Made by a program: the position numbers and the translations under genes. A DNA stretch of 64,000 nucleotides, from assembly GCA_021770345.1 (NCBI GenBank), contig JAETRD010000001.1:424887-488886 (forward strand), given 5' to 3'. The stretch is from Lachnospiraceae bacterium. GTDB taxonomy: Bacteria; Bacillota; Clostridia; Lachnospirales; Lachnospiraceae. Positions 25,468-34,543 of the stretch are shown piece by piece (within the stretch, counting starts at the first letter, position 1; each line of letters starts with the position of its first letter). Below the pieces are notes generated by a model. The model did no database searches. It had not been told where the DNA came from and saw nothing but the letters and a program-made list of their open reading frames with translations.

Positions 25468-27078
25468 TTATTCACACCCGATGATCTTTTCCTTTACCGG
25501 AAGCAGCAGCGCGGGCGATACCGACAGCTCGTCGACTCCCATCCGCACAAAGGTCTCTGTCAGCTCCGTGTCCGCGCCGAGCTCACCGCAGATTCCGACC
25601 CATATCCCGGCCTTGTGCGCGCTCTTTACGGTCATCTCGATCATGCGCAGCACCGCCGGATGGTGCGCGTCAAAAAAGGGATTCAGCTTCTCGTTCTGCC
25701 TGTCAATCGCGAGCGTATACTGCGTCAGGTCGTTTGTCCCGATACTGAAAAAATCCACCTCCTGCGCAAGCTCATCCGCGATCATGACCGCGGCCGGCGT
25801 CTCGATCATCACGCCCAGCTCCACGTTCCCGCAGGTAATTCCCTGCTCCGCAAGCTCCTGCTGTACCTTGGCGACGATTTCCTTCACCTTGCGGATTTCC
25901 CACAGTGATGTAATCATCGGAATCATGACCGAAATGCTTCCGTACGCGCTCGCGCGGTACAGCGCCCGCAGCTGTGTGCGGAAAACTTCCTCCCGCGTCA
26001 GGCAGATACGGATCGCGCGGTAGCCCATCGCCGGGTTCTCCTCACGGTCAAGATTGAAGTAGCCGATCTGCTTATCGGCCCCGATATCGAGCGTCCGGAT
26101 AATGACCTTCTTTCCCGCCATCATTTCCGCCACCTGGCGGTATACTTTCTGCTGTTCCTCCTCCGTCGGATAAGTGTCCGACTGCAGATACAAAAACTCG
26201 CTGCGGAACAGACCGATCCCCTCCGCGTCGTTCTGCAATGCGGCGCCGATGTCCCCGACACCGCCGATGTTCGCGTACAGCTTCACGCTTCTGCCGCTCT
26301 TTGTGACCGTGGGCTTCCCTTTAAGCTCCGCCAAAAGCCTGCGCTTTTCAATTTCTTCCTGCTGTCTTGCGCGGTAAAACTCCAGCGTCTTTTCATCCGG
26401 CTCCACGATCAGCTTTCCGGCAAACCCGTCCGCGATCGCCGTTTTCCCGGCCGTTCCTTCCGGAACCGGCGTCATCACAAGAGCGGGAATATTCATCGTC
26501 CGCGCCAGAATCGCCGTATGGGAATTGGTGGAACCGAATCTTGTGACAAACGCATACACTTTCGTCTTGTCAAGCTGCACGGTCTCGCTCGGCGCGAGGT
26601 CGTCCGCGACAAGGATTCCTGCCTCATCCGATTTCTCCGCCGTATCCTTGCCCGCTAGGATGCGCACGATGCGCGCCGATATATCTTTTACATCCGCCGA
26701 TCGCGCCTGCATGTACGCATCATCCATCGCTGCGAATATCTCGGCAAAGTTATCCCCGGTCATCGAGACCGCGTATTCCGCATTCACTTCCTGCGTCTCT
26801 ATGATGTTGACCACCGAGTCGATATAATCGAGATCCTCGAGCATCATCTGATGCACCTCAAAAATCGCCGCACTCGCCGCCCCGACTTCCCTCTGGGCCT
26901 TCTCGTAAAGCTCCTGCAGCTGCCCTGCGGCCGTCTCCTTCGCCCGATGGAAGCGCTCCACCTCCTGCACCGGATCCTCGATGTGCCAGCGTCTCACCAC
27001 GGCCTCTTTTTTGCCCATCTCCACGATTTTTCCGATTGCAATTCCGCCAAACGCGGCTTTTCCCTGATACTCTACCAT
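25468..27078 (-). CDS. ptsI: PTS enzyme I (phosphoenolpyruvate-protein phosphotransferase)
   Basis: A 536-residue enzyme I that transfers phosphate from PEP to HPr. The active His is H187 in GSTNSHTAILAR. The PEP-binding motifs IIRTLDIGADKQ, FRTQLRALYRAS and DFFSIGTNDLTQY are intact. It is slightly shorter than the usual 570. It is the last gene of the licT-led PTS operon, 22 bp after HPr. Enzyme I is normally encoded once, elsewhere, with ptsH, so a copy in a sugar operon is notable. Confidence 0.95.
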   Translation of the reverse strand: MVEYQGKAAFGGIAIGKIVEMGKKEAVVRRWHIEDPVQEVERFHRAKETAAGQLQELYEKAQREVGAASAAIFEVHQMMLEDLDYIDSVVNIIETQEVNAEYAVSMTGDNFAEIFAAMDDAYMQARSADVKDISARIVRILAGKDTAEKSDEAGILVADDLAPSETVQLDKTKVYAFVTRFGSTNSHTAILARTMNIPALVMTPVPEGTAGKTAIADGFAGKLIVEPDEKTLEFYRARQQEEIEKRRLLAELKGKPTVTKSGRSVKLYANIGGVGDIGAALQNDAEGIGLFRSEFLYLQSDTYPTEEEQQKVYRQVAEMMAGKKVIIRTLDIGADKQIGYFNLDREENPAMGYRAIRICLTREEVFRTQLRALYRASAYGSISVMIPMITSLWEIRKVKEIVAKVQQELAEQGITCGNVELGVMIETPAAVMIADELAQEVDFFSIGTNDLTQYTLAIDRQNEKLNPFFDAHHPAVLRMIEMTVKSAHKAGIWVGICGELGADTELTETFVRMGVDELSVSPALLLPVKEKIIGCE

Positions 27079-27100
27079 GGATCATCCTCCCTTCGGGTAA

Positions 27101-27358
27101 TCACAGATTCTCCTCAAAAAAGGCTTTCATTGCCGCAAGCGACGCTTCCTCGTCTCCGCCCTCAACCTCAATCGACACCTCGTCTTTGCACTTGATTCCC
27201 ATCGCCATAATCGCCATCAGTCTGGTACCCTCCGCGGACGCCTCACCCCTGCGGATCGTCACTTTGCTGTCCAGCTCTTTTACCTTCTTTACGAGAAGCC
27301 CCGCCGGTCTCGCGTGGATTCCCATCTCATCTGTGATCGTATATGTAAATGATAACAT
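27101..27358 (-). CDS. HPr-family phosphocarrier with Arg at position 46
   Basis: An 85-residue HPr. His15, the enzyme I phosphorylation site, is present in MGIHARPAG. The segment normally containing the regulatory Ser46 (KSIMGVMSL) reads TRLMAIMAM, with Arg46. It therefore should not be a substrate for HPr kinase at that site. The ATG at 27358 follows GGGAGGAAC; the frame upstream overlaps the IIA gene and is not used. It lies between IIA and enzyme I in the same operon. Confidence 0.92.
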   Translation of the reverse strand: MLSFTYTITDEMGIHARPAGLLVKKVKELDSKVTIRRGEASAEGTRLMAIMAMGIKCKDEVSIEVEGGDEEASLAAMKAFFEENL

Positions 27359-27395
27359 CCCTGTTCCTCCCTCATAAAGAAATAATTGGCACGTC

Positions 27396-27905
27396 TTACC
27401 TGTCGACCCGCAAAACGTCGGCTCCAGGCGAAACCTCACCCGCCGCGACCGCCTCCACAGAAACAAAATCGTCCGAGTTCGTGACCGCCATGATCACGGT
27501 CGCTGCATGATCTGCGGCACGAATTTTATCGAGATCCATCGTCAGAAGCAAATCTCCTTTTTTCACATTCTGGCCGGCCGCGGCGGCATTCGAGAAACCG
27601 TCGCCGCCCATCTCAACCGTATCCACTCCCACATGAATCAGAATTTCCATACCGAACGCCTCCATGCCTACCGCGTGCAGCGTATCGGCCAGCTGACTGA
27701 TACGCCCGTCTACCGGCGCGTAAACCTTTCCCTCCGCCGGGTCAATACCGCAGCATGCACCCATAATCCCCTGAGAAAACACCTCGTCGGGAACCTGTTC
27801 CATCGCCACAAATGTTCCCTTTGCAGGCGCGCCTAACATCACAGGAGCATTCTCTGGATTCGAGCCGGCGTCTTTCTCTCCTTTCAGGAAATCAAATAAT
27901 CCCAT
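27396..27905 (-). CDS. PTS IIA component, glucose type
   Basis: A 169-residue IIA-Glc domain protein. The phosphorylated His is H91 (MEILIHVGVDTV) and the second active-site His is H76 (LADTLHAVG). The core GKVYAPVDGRIS is standard. It takes phosphate from HPr and gives it to the IIB domain of the IICB protein encoded two genes upstream. It lies 21 bp after the GH4 gene. Confidence 0.93.
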   Translation of the reverse strand: MGLFDFLKGEKDAGSNPENAPVMLGAPAKGTFVAMEQVPDEVFSQGIMGACCGIDPAEGKVYAPVDGRISQLADTLHAVGMEAFGMEILIHVGVDTVEMGGDGFSNAAAAGQNVKKGDLLLTMDLDKIRAADHAATVIMAVTNSDDFVSVEAVAAGEVSPGADVLRVDR

Positions 27906-27926
27906 TTTGTATACCTCCTATGAAAT

Positions 27927-29288
27927 CTACTTCAGCTCCGGCCAGTAATCTTTGTTCGCCACGATCATGTCGTCAAGCACCGCTTTTGCCACGTTCATGC
28001 TCGGCACGGTCTTGTTGAGCGTGAACGCCTGCAGCACTTTCTCATAACTGCCCTCGATACAGCCCTCCACAAGCAGCTTTTCGCAGTTGAGCTGCTGCAT
28101 CATCAGTCCCTGCTGAAACAGCGGAATCGGATTCTGTGCAATGACCTCCGGACCGTTCTTGCCCACATATGCAGGCACCTCCACCATCGCGTCATGCGGC
28201 ATATTCGGCAGCGCGCCCTTGTTCTCGGTGATCACCAGGAAACGTGCCTTCGTATCGTTTTTCAGCGCGATCGCAAGATCTGCAATCCAGTCACCGTGGC
28301 TTCCGGCATAAAATACATCCTTCTCAAGCTCTCCCGTTTCCAGATAGCGGTCAATTCCCTCGAAAAGATTCTTCTCACGGCTGTCCATGACCTCGTTTGC
28401 GCGGGTATAATCCGGATCCGAGTGTTCTACGAACTCTTTCTGCTGCAGATAGTAATTCAGGTAGGTATTCGGCAGCATCTCCGGGAAGTTCTCCATAATC
28501 TCATACTCGCCCTTCCACACATAGTACCAGCTTCCCTTCGCGTGACGGTTGCCTGTCTTGCTGTTTTTCGCCAGCGACGAATTGCTCTTTAAATACGCTG
28601 CCGGCAGGAAAATCTCGTTCTCTTTGATATACTTGCGCAGCGGAGTCAGGATGTCCTTTCCATTGTGCTCGATGGACGTGAACCATCCGAAATGGTTAAG
28701 CCCAAAGTAATCGTAAACGATTTCCTTTTTATTCTCAATTCCCAGAGCCGCAGCCACCATATCGATAATCGCGATCGGCATATCGCAGATATTGATGATG
28801 CGCGCATTCGGCCGCAGACGGCGGCATGCCTCGGAAACGATAGATGCCGGGTTCGAGTAATTGAGAATCCAGTAATCCGGCTTCGCATATTTCTCCACGT
28901 CGTCGATCGCCTCTATCATCGGGAAAATGGTGCGCATACCGTATGCCATACCGCCGCAGCCGCATGTCTCCTGTCCCACGCATCCGTGTCTGAGCGGAAT
29001 CTTCTCGTCCTGCTCCCGCATCGCATACTTGCCCACGCGCATCTGTGCAAAAATAAAGGAGGCGTCTGTGTAAGCGGTTTTCGGGTCCGTCGTCACCGTG
29101 AGTTTAATGTCGCACTCAAGCTCCTTGTGGAGAATCCAGTCCACAACCACAGCCACTTTGTCCTGACGTTCTTTGTCGATATCAAAGAGACGGATTTCCG
29201 TCACATCCAGTTCTTCCCTGCGCAGGGCAATTGATTTCACAATCCCCGGAGTAAATGTGCTCCCGCCGCCAATCAATGTAATAATCAT
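27927..29288 (-). CDS. Family GH4 6-phospho-alpha-glucosidase
   Basis: A 453-residue NAD- and metal-dependent GH4 hydrolase. N-terminal Rossmann motif GGGSTFTPG. The metal-binding and substrate-defining motif is CDMP (NICDMPIAI), the GH4 variant associated with 6-phospho-alpha-glucosidases (GlvA, MalH, AglB) rather than CNVP (beta) or CHSV (galactoside). QETCGCGGMAYGMRTI is also GlvA-like. It would split maltose 6'-phosphate or related alpha-glucoside phosphates brought in by the IICB next to it. Confidence 0.92.
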   Translation of the reverse strand: MIITLIGGGSTFTPGIVKSIALRREELDVTEIRLFDIDKERQDKVAVVVDWILHKELECDIKLTVTTDPKTAYTDASFIFAQMRVGKYAMREQDEKIPLRHGCVGQETCGCGGMAYGMRTIFPMIEAIDDVEKYAKPDYWILNYSNPASIVSEACRRLRPNARIINICDMPIAIIDMVAAALGIENKKEIVYDYFGLNHFGWFTSIEHNGKDILTPLRKYIKENEIFLPAAYLKSNSSLAKNSKTGNRHAKGSWYYVWKGEYEIMENFPEMLPNTYLNYYLQQKEFVEHSDPDYTRANEVMDSREKNLFEGIDRYLETGELEKDVFYAGSHGDWIADLAIALKNDTKARFLVITENKGALPNMPHDAMVEVPAYVGKNGPEVIAQNPIPLFQQGLMMQQLNCEKLLVEGCIEGSYEKVLQAFTLNKTVPSMNVAKAVLDDMIVANKDYWPELK

Positions 29289-29364
29289 AATCGTTCTTCC
29301 TTTCTTTTCTTTCTATATTTTTTCTGTTTTATTTTCTGTCCCGTTCCGTTTTACCCGGCGCAGC

Positions 29365-30966
29365 TTAGAGCTTTGCCAGCTGTTCTTCCACTGCCCGGCG
29401 CACGTCCGCCACCTGCAGACCGTAGATAATCTGAACATCGTTCTGCTTTTTCACGATACCCCGGTTCTGGGTTCTGTTGATCAGCTTTTCCTGAAGCAGG
29501 TCCGGATCCTTCAGCGTCACGCGCAGACGCGTGATACAGTTTTCCACAGTCACAATATTGTCCCTGCCGCCCAGGCCGTCGATGATATCCATCGCCGTTC
29601 CGCCGCCCTCAAGGGTTTCGGCGCCGGCCGCCGCCTTCGGCGCATCCGTTTTCGGCACGGCCGCCTTCTCCGCCAGAGAAGCGTCCTCTTCCGTCTGTGC
29701 CTCCTCACGGCCGGGCGTATGATAGTTAAATTTCTTGATCAGGAACGAAAATACCACAAAATACACCAGCGCCTGGAGCGCTCCGAGTATAAACATCAGC
29801 GGCATCCGGTTCGTCTTGTCAACATTTGCAATGTTTGTCAGAATCGACGTCAGCAGGTTCGCGTTCCAGAGTGCGATGACATCGAACACTTTCAGCAGTG
29901 CCATAAACAGACCGGCAATGCAGGAATGAATCAGATACAGCAGCGGCGCCGCAAAAATAAACATAAAGTCAATCGGCTCGGTGATACCGGCGAGACATGC
30001 GGTAACCACGAGCGGGACAATCGTAGAGATCGTCTTTTTCCGGTTTTCCGGATACGCGGTATAGATAAACGCTCCGCCGATTCCTATGTAACCGAACATC
30101 TTCGTGAATCCGGTCGACATGTAGTAAATGCTGTCGGAGAACTGCTCCACCGGCATATTCATCTCCGCCATTACAATCGGATATGCTCCGGCGACAACGG
30201 TATCTCCCATCTGAAGCACACCGCCCAGATCCGAGAACTGGAATGGGGTGTAAACCAGATGATGCAGTCCGGTCGGCAGCAAAAACCGCTCCAGAAAACC
30301 GTAAAGGAAGAGACCGAACGCTCCCGTATTCTTAATGACACCGCCCAGCGCGCTGATTCCACCCTGCACAAACGGCCATAAGGTGTTTGAGATCAGTGCA
30401 AATAAGATCGCGACCACCACAAGGCACATATACGAAAAGTTTGCACCGGAATAGATCTGCATCGCTCCCTTAAACCGTTTTTCAAACGTGCGGTTAAACA
30501 CATACCCCACGATACAGCCGAGGATGATGCCGCCGAACACGCCCATGTCCACGCACTGGATTCCCAGGATCTTAGACTGTCCCGTTCCGAAAAGCCCCAG
30601 CATCGGCTGCTCCTCCGCCAGCTTTCCCGTGAGATTCAGCAGCGTATTCGAGCTGGTCAGATACATCAGGTAAGTCATAAACCCGACAAGCGCCGCCTTG
30701 TGTTTTTCATTCTTCGCCAGCGCGGCAGGCAGACCGATCACAAAAACAACGCTCAGATTATTGATAATCGCCATCACGGCATTGTAGAGCGTCTGCCCCA
30801 GCGTCTGAATCGGCGCCCATTTGAGGAACGGCAGCAGGCTTGTGATGGTATTGTTTGTCAGCAGCACGCCGACAACGATGAGGATACCCGCCGCGGACAG
30901 ATACATCAACGGCTGTACCATCGCTTTGGCAAATTTCTCCATCGCGCCCATTACTTTGTCTTTCAT
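29365..30966 (-). CDS. PTS IICB component, maltose/alpha-glucoside type
   Basis: A 533-residue membrane transporter. The IIC part has about ten spans with LPTGLHHLVYTPF, GITEPIDFMFIFAAP and GVFGGIILG motifs of the glucose/maltose superfamily. A charged Ala/Glu linker (about residues 410-455) leads to the IIB domain, whose active Cys is at about 477 (VENCITRLRV). No IIA domain is fused; it is supplied by the separate IIA gene. The start at 30966 (MKDKVMGAME) follows GGAAGGAG. Confidence 0.93.
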   Translation of the reverse strand: MKDKVMGAMEKFAKAMVQPLMYLSAAGILIVVGVLLTNNTITSLLPFLKWAPIQTLGQTLYNAVMAIINNLSVVFVIGLPAALAKNEKHKAALVGFMTYLMYLTSSNTLLNLTGKLAEEQPMLGLFGTGQSKILGIQCVDMGVFGGIILGCIVGYVFNRTFEKRFKGAMQIYSGANFSYMCLVVVAILFALISNTLWPFVQGGISALGGVIKNTGAFGLFLYGFLERFLLPTGLHHLVYTPFQFSDLGGVLQMGDTVVAGAYPIVMAEMNMPVEQFSDSIYYMSTGFTKMFGYIGIGGAFIYTAYPENRKKTISTIVPLVVTACLAGITEPIDFMFIFAAPLLYLIHSCIAGLFMALLKVFDVIALWNANLLTSILTNIANVDKTNRMPLMFILGALQALVYFVVFSFLIKKFNYHTPGREEAQTEEDASLAEKAAVPKTDAPKAAAGAETLEGGGTAMDIIDGLGGRDNIVTVENCITRLRVTLKDPDLLQEKLINRTQNRGIVKKQNDVQIIYGLQVADVRRAVEEQLAKL

Positions 30967-31041
30967 GTTGTTTTCTCCTTCCATACTTTGATTTTAAATT
31001 TATCATTTATCTAAACACGGCAACCCGTGGATTTCCCGCGC

Positions 31042-31857
31042 TCACAAAATCTTTGTCAGATGAATCAGCAGATAAAATTTCTCCTGCCTGCTGAGCGTAT
31101 AGCCGAACTCTTTGGAACAGTAGGCATCCAGCCTGCGGAGGCATTCCTGATTCTGCGGATTCCGGCAAAGGAGCTGCTCATACAAATCGTCCACCTTCTC
31201 GTCAGTCCAGACCGTCTTCTGAAAAATGCGCTGCGCAAGGAATTTCAGATGCGTGATCAGCCGTATGGTGTCCAGACTTTCATCGTCCAACATCAGCCCG
31301 TAAGTTCCCTTTATGATATCCAGCGCACCTTTCACAAACTTGAGAATGCCGTAGGCGGCATCGCGGTCCACGGAATTGGCGATCAGATGCAGCGCGATAT
31401 ACCCCGCCTCATCCTCCGGCAGTGCCACGCCACAGTGCTCCTCTATGATTTCTAACGCGCGGCATCCCAGTGCGTACTCCTTCCGATAAAGGAGCTTTGT
31501 CTCCCCCAACAGCAGATTGGGCAATGCCATCCCTTTATCCTGCCGCTCAATGGCAAAATTGATATGATCAATCAGGGACATGGTTGCCTGGCTGCTCATA
31601 AAGCACCCCTCCGCGTCCGCCAACGCAATAATCCGGTCCGCAGCATCCATCACATCCGGTCTTATATCCCGCAGCATCTGCAAAAACTTCATCTGCATCT
31701 CATCCTGTATGTAATAGACCTTCTGGATTTTCCGCTCGTCGATTTCGTCGCCGGGACGCTTGGCAAAGCCGATGCCGTTCCCCAGTACGATTGCCTCGCG
31801 TCCGGACGGCGTCACCACCGAAACCGCATTGTTGTTGAAAATTTTAATAGACCGCAT
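31042..31857 (-). CDS. BglG/LicT-family transcription antiterminator
   Basis: A 271-residue antiterminator: N-terminal RNA-binding domain (MRSIKIFNNNAVSVV...GNGIGFAKRPGD), then two PTS regulation domains with the usual histidines (DHINFAIER, EAGYIALHLIAN, ITHLKFLAQRI, LLIHLTKIL). It should bind the RAT in its own leader and open the operon when the sugar is present. Its PRDs can be phosphorylated by HPr and the IIB. The start at 31857 follows GAGGGAAAGG. Confidence 0.94.
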   Translation of the reverse strand: MRSIKIFNNNAVSVVTPSGREAIVLGNGIGFAKRPGDEIDERKIQKVYYIQDEMQMKFLQMLRDIRPDVMDAADRIIALADAEGCFMSSQATMSLIDHINFAIERQDKGMALPNLLLGETKLLYRKEYALGCRALEIIEEHCGVALPEDEAGYIALHLIANSVDRDAAYGILKFVKGALDIIKGTYGLMLDDESLDTIRLITHLKFLAQRIFQKTVWTDEKVDDLYEQLLCRNPQNQECLRRLDAYCSKEFGYTLSRQEKFYLLIHLTKIL

Positions 31858-31883
31858 AACCCTTTCCCTCTTCCTCAAAAGCA

Positions 31884-31951
31884 CAAAAAAAGCATAAATT
31901 CTAAAGCGGTTACCCGCTGTAGAACTTATGCCTGATTTAACAGTTACACGT
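31884..31951 (-). promoter_or_regulatory. RAT and overlapping leader terminator of the PTS operon
   Basis: The minus strand has a RAT-like element (about 31951-31921, TGTAACTG...CAGGCATAA, close to the LicT target TTGTTACTG...CAGGCAAAA). It overlaps the 5' arm of a long hairpin (31932-31891) ending in seven T (31890-31884). Binding of the antiterminator would stop the hairpin forming. Confidence 0.8.
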
Positions 31952-31975
31952 CGTTACCAATATTGAACTATATAC

Positions 31976-32004
31976 ACTATATAATTTTTCGGGAAAAAAG
32001 TCAA
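31976..32004 (-). promoter_or_regulatory. Promoter of the PTS operon
   Basis: On the minus strand TTGACT, a 17 bp spacer and TATAGT, 25 bp before the RAT. Strong sigma-A match. No clear cre box was seen. Confidence 0.75.
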
Positions 32005-32091
32005 CTTGTTGGAAATACTGATTTTTTCGATTTAATATTGTACAAATTGCACAAATCAGGGCACCAGAATACCGCGTTGGGCCAGTACGGG

Positions 32092-32961
32092 TTACACGGG
32101 CGCCAGCATCGCGAGCGTCCCCGCCACAATCATGACGAGTCCGATAGCCGCCTTTTTTGAGAGCTTTTCGCGGAACACCACATAAGAAAAAAGGATGGTG
32201 ACCAGTATGCTCAGCTTGTCGATCGGCACGACCACGCTCGCAAATCCATCCTGCAGTGCCCTGTAATAGCATAGCCACGACGCCCCCGTCGCAAGCCCCG
32301 ACAGACAGATAAAGACAAGCTCCCTTCCGGAAATATCATGTATTGTCTTTTGCTTTCCGGTCACAAATACCACGACCCAGGACATCAAAAGTACCACGCT
32401 CGTGCGGATCGCCGTACCCAGATTTGATTCGATCCCCTCGATCCCCACCTTCCCCAGAATGGAGGTCAGACTGGCAAACAGTGCGGACAGGCAGGCATAA
32501 ATCAGCCACGCACTCCCCTCCGCAGTCTCAAAGTCAGGCGTTTTCTTCCTCTGTATCATCAGCCAGGTTCCGACGCCGATCAGAATGACGGCGACGATCT
32601 TTACCCCCGTCACCGTCTCATGCAGAAACACAAACGCCAGCAGGATGGTCAGAACCGTACTCGATTTGTCAATCGGCACCACCTTGTTGATATCCCCCAG
32701 CTGCAGTGCCTTAAAATAGCAGAGCCACGAAGCGCCTGTTGCAAGCCCCGACATAATCAGAAAGAGCCACGTTTTCCCCTCCACGCTCCCCGCTCCGTCC
32801 AGAGAGCCGGAAAGCAGCACCATAATCCAGGAAAATACCAGCACAATCATCGTGCGGATCGCCGTCGCGACGTTCGAATCCGTCTTTTTGATTCCGCACT
32901 TCGCCAGAATTGATGTCACCCCGGCGAAAAAAGCGGACGCAAACGCAAAGCCTATCCACAT
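32092..32961 (-). CDS. EamA-family drug/metabolite transporter
   Basis: A 289-residue protein with ten predicted spans, made of two internally repeated EamA domains that both contain GLATGASWLCYxxAL and VPIDK. Substrate unknown. The start at 32961 follows GGAGGGA and is confirmed by the membrane start MWIGFAFASAFFAG; the longer frame to 33111 would add a charged leader. Confidence 0.88.
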   Translation of the reverse strand: MWIGFAFASAFFAGVTSILAKCGIKKTDSNVATAIRTMIVLVFSWIMVLLSGSLDGAGSVEGKTWLFLIMSGLATGASWLCYFKALQLGDINKVVPIDKSSTVLTILLAFVFLHETVTGVKIVAVILIGVGTWLMIQRKKTPDFETAEGSAWLIYACLSALFASLTSILGKVGIEGIESNLGTAIRTSVVLLMSWVVVFVTGKQKTIHDISGRELVFICLSGLATGASWLCYYRALQDGFASVVVPIDKLSILVTILFSYVVFREKLSKKAAIGLVMIVAGTLAMLAPV

Positions 32962-33079
32962 AGAGATCCCTCCTTCATCCCGGCCATCTCCGCCTTCATC
33001 CGTCATCCATATATATTCCATATTAACGCTTCGCACCTGCAGACGCAACACAAAACAACAACCGAATAAAGAAAGGGGG

Positions 33080-33472
33080 CTAATCTTTTGATTCAGGCAA
33101 ATCCGCCTCAAATCCTAAAATAGTTTTTCCGTCTCGCGTTCCTTCCAGCCAGATTCTAAATCTGCAAATATCATACTCCAATGTTTTGCAATCTCCTGTT
33201 ATACAGAATCGGCTTTCCTGTTCGGTCTTGTTAACGGCAATATAAAAGAATCCGGAATAATGGTTATACCCATTGTCATGTGTATGGTAACCCCATAATT
33301 CTTGACATTTAAGAGGATCAAGTCCGGTTTCCGCAAAGAACGCAGCGGCAGAAACAGGAAGCTGCTTCATAAATTCACAATACCATTGGCAGTCGGGACA
33401 CTCACATGAAACCGGTTCTACACTTTCACTGATTTTTCGCGTCAGAAATGGGTCAATTTCAAAAAAGAACAT
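33080..33472 (-). CDS. Hypothetical protein with Cys cluster
   Basis: A 130-residue soluble protein. The N-terminal part has CECPDCQWYC, a possible metal site, followed by LPVSAAAFFAETGLDPLKCQELWGY and a beta-rich C terminus. The start at 33472 follows AAGGAGGAAATC. I do not recognise the family. The transposase remnant ends inside its first codons on the same strand, so the gene may have lost its original upstream neighbour. Confidence 0.6.
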   Translation of the reverse strand: MFFFEIDPFLTRKISESVEPVSCECPDCQWYCEFMKQLPVSAAAFFAETGLDPLKCQELWGYHTHDNGYNHYSGFFYIAVNKTEQESRFCITGDCKTLEYDICRFRIWLEGTRDGKTILGFEADLPESKD

Positions 33473-33690
33473 GATTTCCTCCTTCTTTGCTTCCCAGACT
33501 GCGTGTGCAGGTGGCATAGGCGAATTCCTCTACAGTCTGGTACAGTTCCTCCTCCGTCCGAAATTTATACAGATTGGTGCATTCGTTCTTCAGGGTGATA
33601 AAGTACCTCCACATCGGCGCATTGTCATACGGATATCCGGCTCTGACAACATGATACTCTGCGACCGCAAGCAGCTTAAAAACCCCAAAC
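33459..33690 (-). pseudogene. IS3-family transposase remnant
   Basis: The minus strand reads ...VVRAGYPYDNAPMWRYFI then TLKNECTNLYKFRTEEELYQ, the end of an IS3-family OrfB (compare RRGNCYDNAPMESF...LKNECxYLxxFxTEEELYxTIEEY). The N-terminal catalytic part is missing, and the usual FYNxxRPH ending is replaced by TCTRSLGSKEGG before a stop. No inverted repeat was found. Confidence 0.75.
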
Positions 33691-33695
33691 GGCTC

Positions 33696-34484
33696 TCAAA
33701 CCTGCATCGGCAGCTTTATCTGCTGCCCCGGATACAAAAGCCCCGGGTTTTTGATATGGTTGATCCGTGCCAGAACGGGAACCGACGTCCCGAAACGCTC
33801 CGCGATCTCATAAAGCGTATCGCCAGGCTGCACGCGGTAGCGCATATCCCTGTCTGCCGCCTGATATTCCGGCCGCTCTCCCGTTCTTTTTACAATCGTT
33901 CCGTCGCTTCGCATCTCCTCGCCAAAAATGTTCCTGTCCACATTCCCCTGAATCCCGGCAACCCGGCCCATGTCCGTATACTGCCAGCCTGCAGGGCTTC
34001 CCCAGGGGGTATCCGCCGTCGGTTCCTCTGTATTGTACTGCGCGATCCAGAGCGGGTATCCGGACAAATCCGCATCCAATACCCCCTCCGCATAGCAGGC
34101 GTCCGCGTAAATCGCCGCGGACTGGTTGCTGTATGTCTCCACGCTTTCCAAAAAGGTGCGGGCAACGGAATTTACCTGTGCCCGGGACATCCCCCGCATA
34201 TCCTCAATATCCATCACCATCTTACCCGACGCGGTCAACCCCTCCGTCACAGCCACAAAATGCGCGGCCTCCGCCCGGGCCGCATCCGCGTTCCCCGCCG
34301 TCAGATAGTGGTAAAACCCAACCGGAAGTCCCGCCTGTACCGCATTCGCATAATTCCGGTAAAAAAACGGATCCGTAAACTCCGCTCCCTCGCTCGCTTT
34401 GATATACACAAACTCAACCCCCGCGTTTTTCACCGCCGAAAAATCAATATAGCCCTGCCACTGACTCACGTCAATTCCATTCAT
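33696..34484 (-). CDS. GH25 lysozyme with C-terminal LysM
   Basis: A 262-residue muramidase. The GH25 domain covers residues 1-200 with GIDVSQWQG at the start and the catalytic pair D92 and E94 (MDIED). A LysM domain occupies about 217-260 (YRVQPGDTLYEIAERFGTS). No signal peptide or membrane anchor is visible, so export would need holin, lysis or a non-classical route, as for phage endolysins or mother-cell enzymes. No other phage genes are next to it. Confidence 0.9.
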   Translation of the reverse strand: MNGIDVSQWQGYIDFSAVKNAGVEFVYIKASEGAEFTDPFFYRNYANAVQAGLPVGFYHYLTAGNADAARAEAAHFVAVTEGLTASGKMVMDIEDMRGMSRAQVNSVARTFLESVETYSNQSAAIYADACYAEGVLDADLSGYPLWIAQYNTEEPTADTPWGSPAGWQYTDMGRVAGIQGNVDRNIFGEEMRSDGTIVKRTGERPEYQAADRDMRYRVQPGDTLYEIAERFGTSVPVLARINHIKNPGLLYPGQQIKLPMQV

Positions 34485-34543
34485 AGAAACAGCTCACTTG
34501 CTTTTCTTTTACTATATGGTTTTCCGCGGTATACGGTGCCACG

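Noticed and set aside
27359-27466. Longer HPr start
   Set aside because: The extension overlaps the IIA gene, is rich in Arg and lacks a ribosome site; GGGAGG precedes the ATG at 27358.
33696-34484. Prophage endolysin module
   Set aside because: The GH25-LysM gene could come from a phage, but no holin, structural, integrase or packaging gene is nearby.
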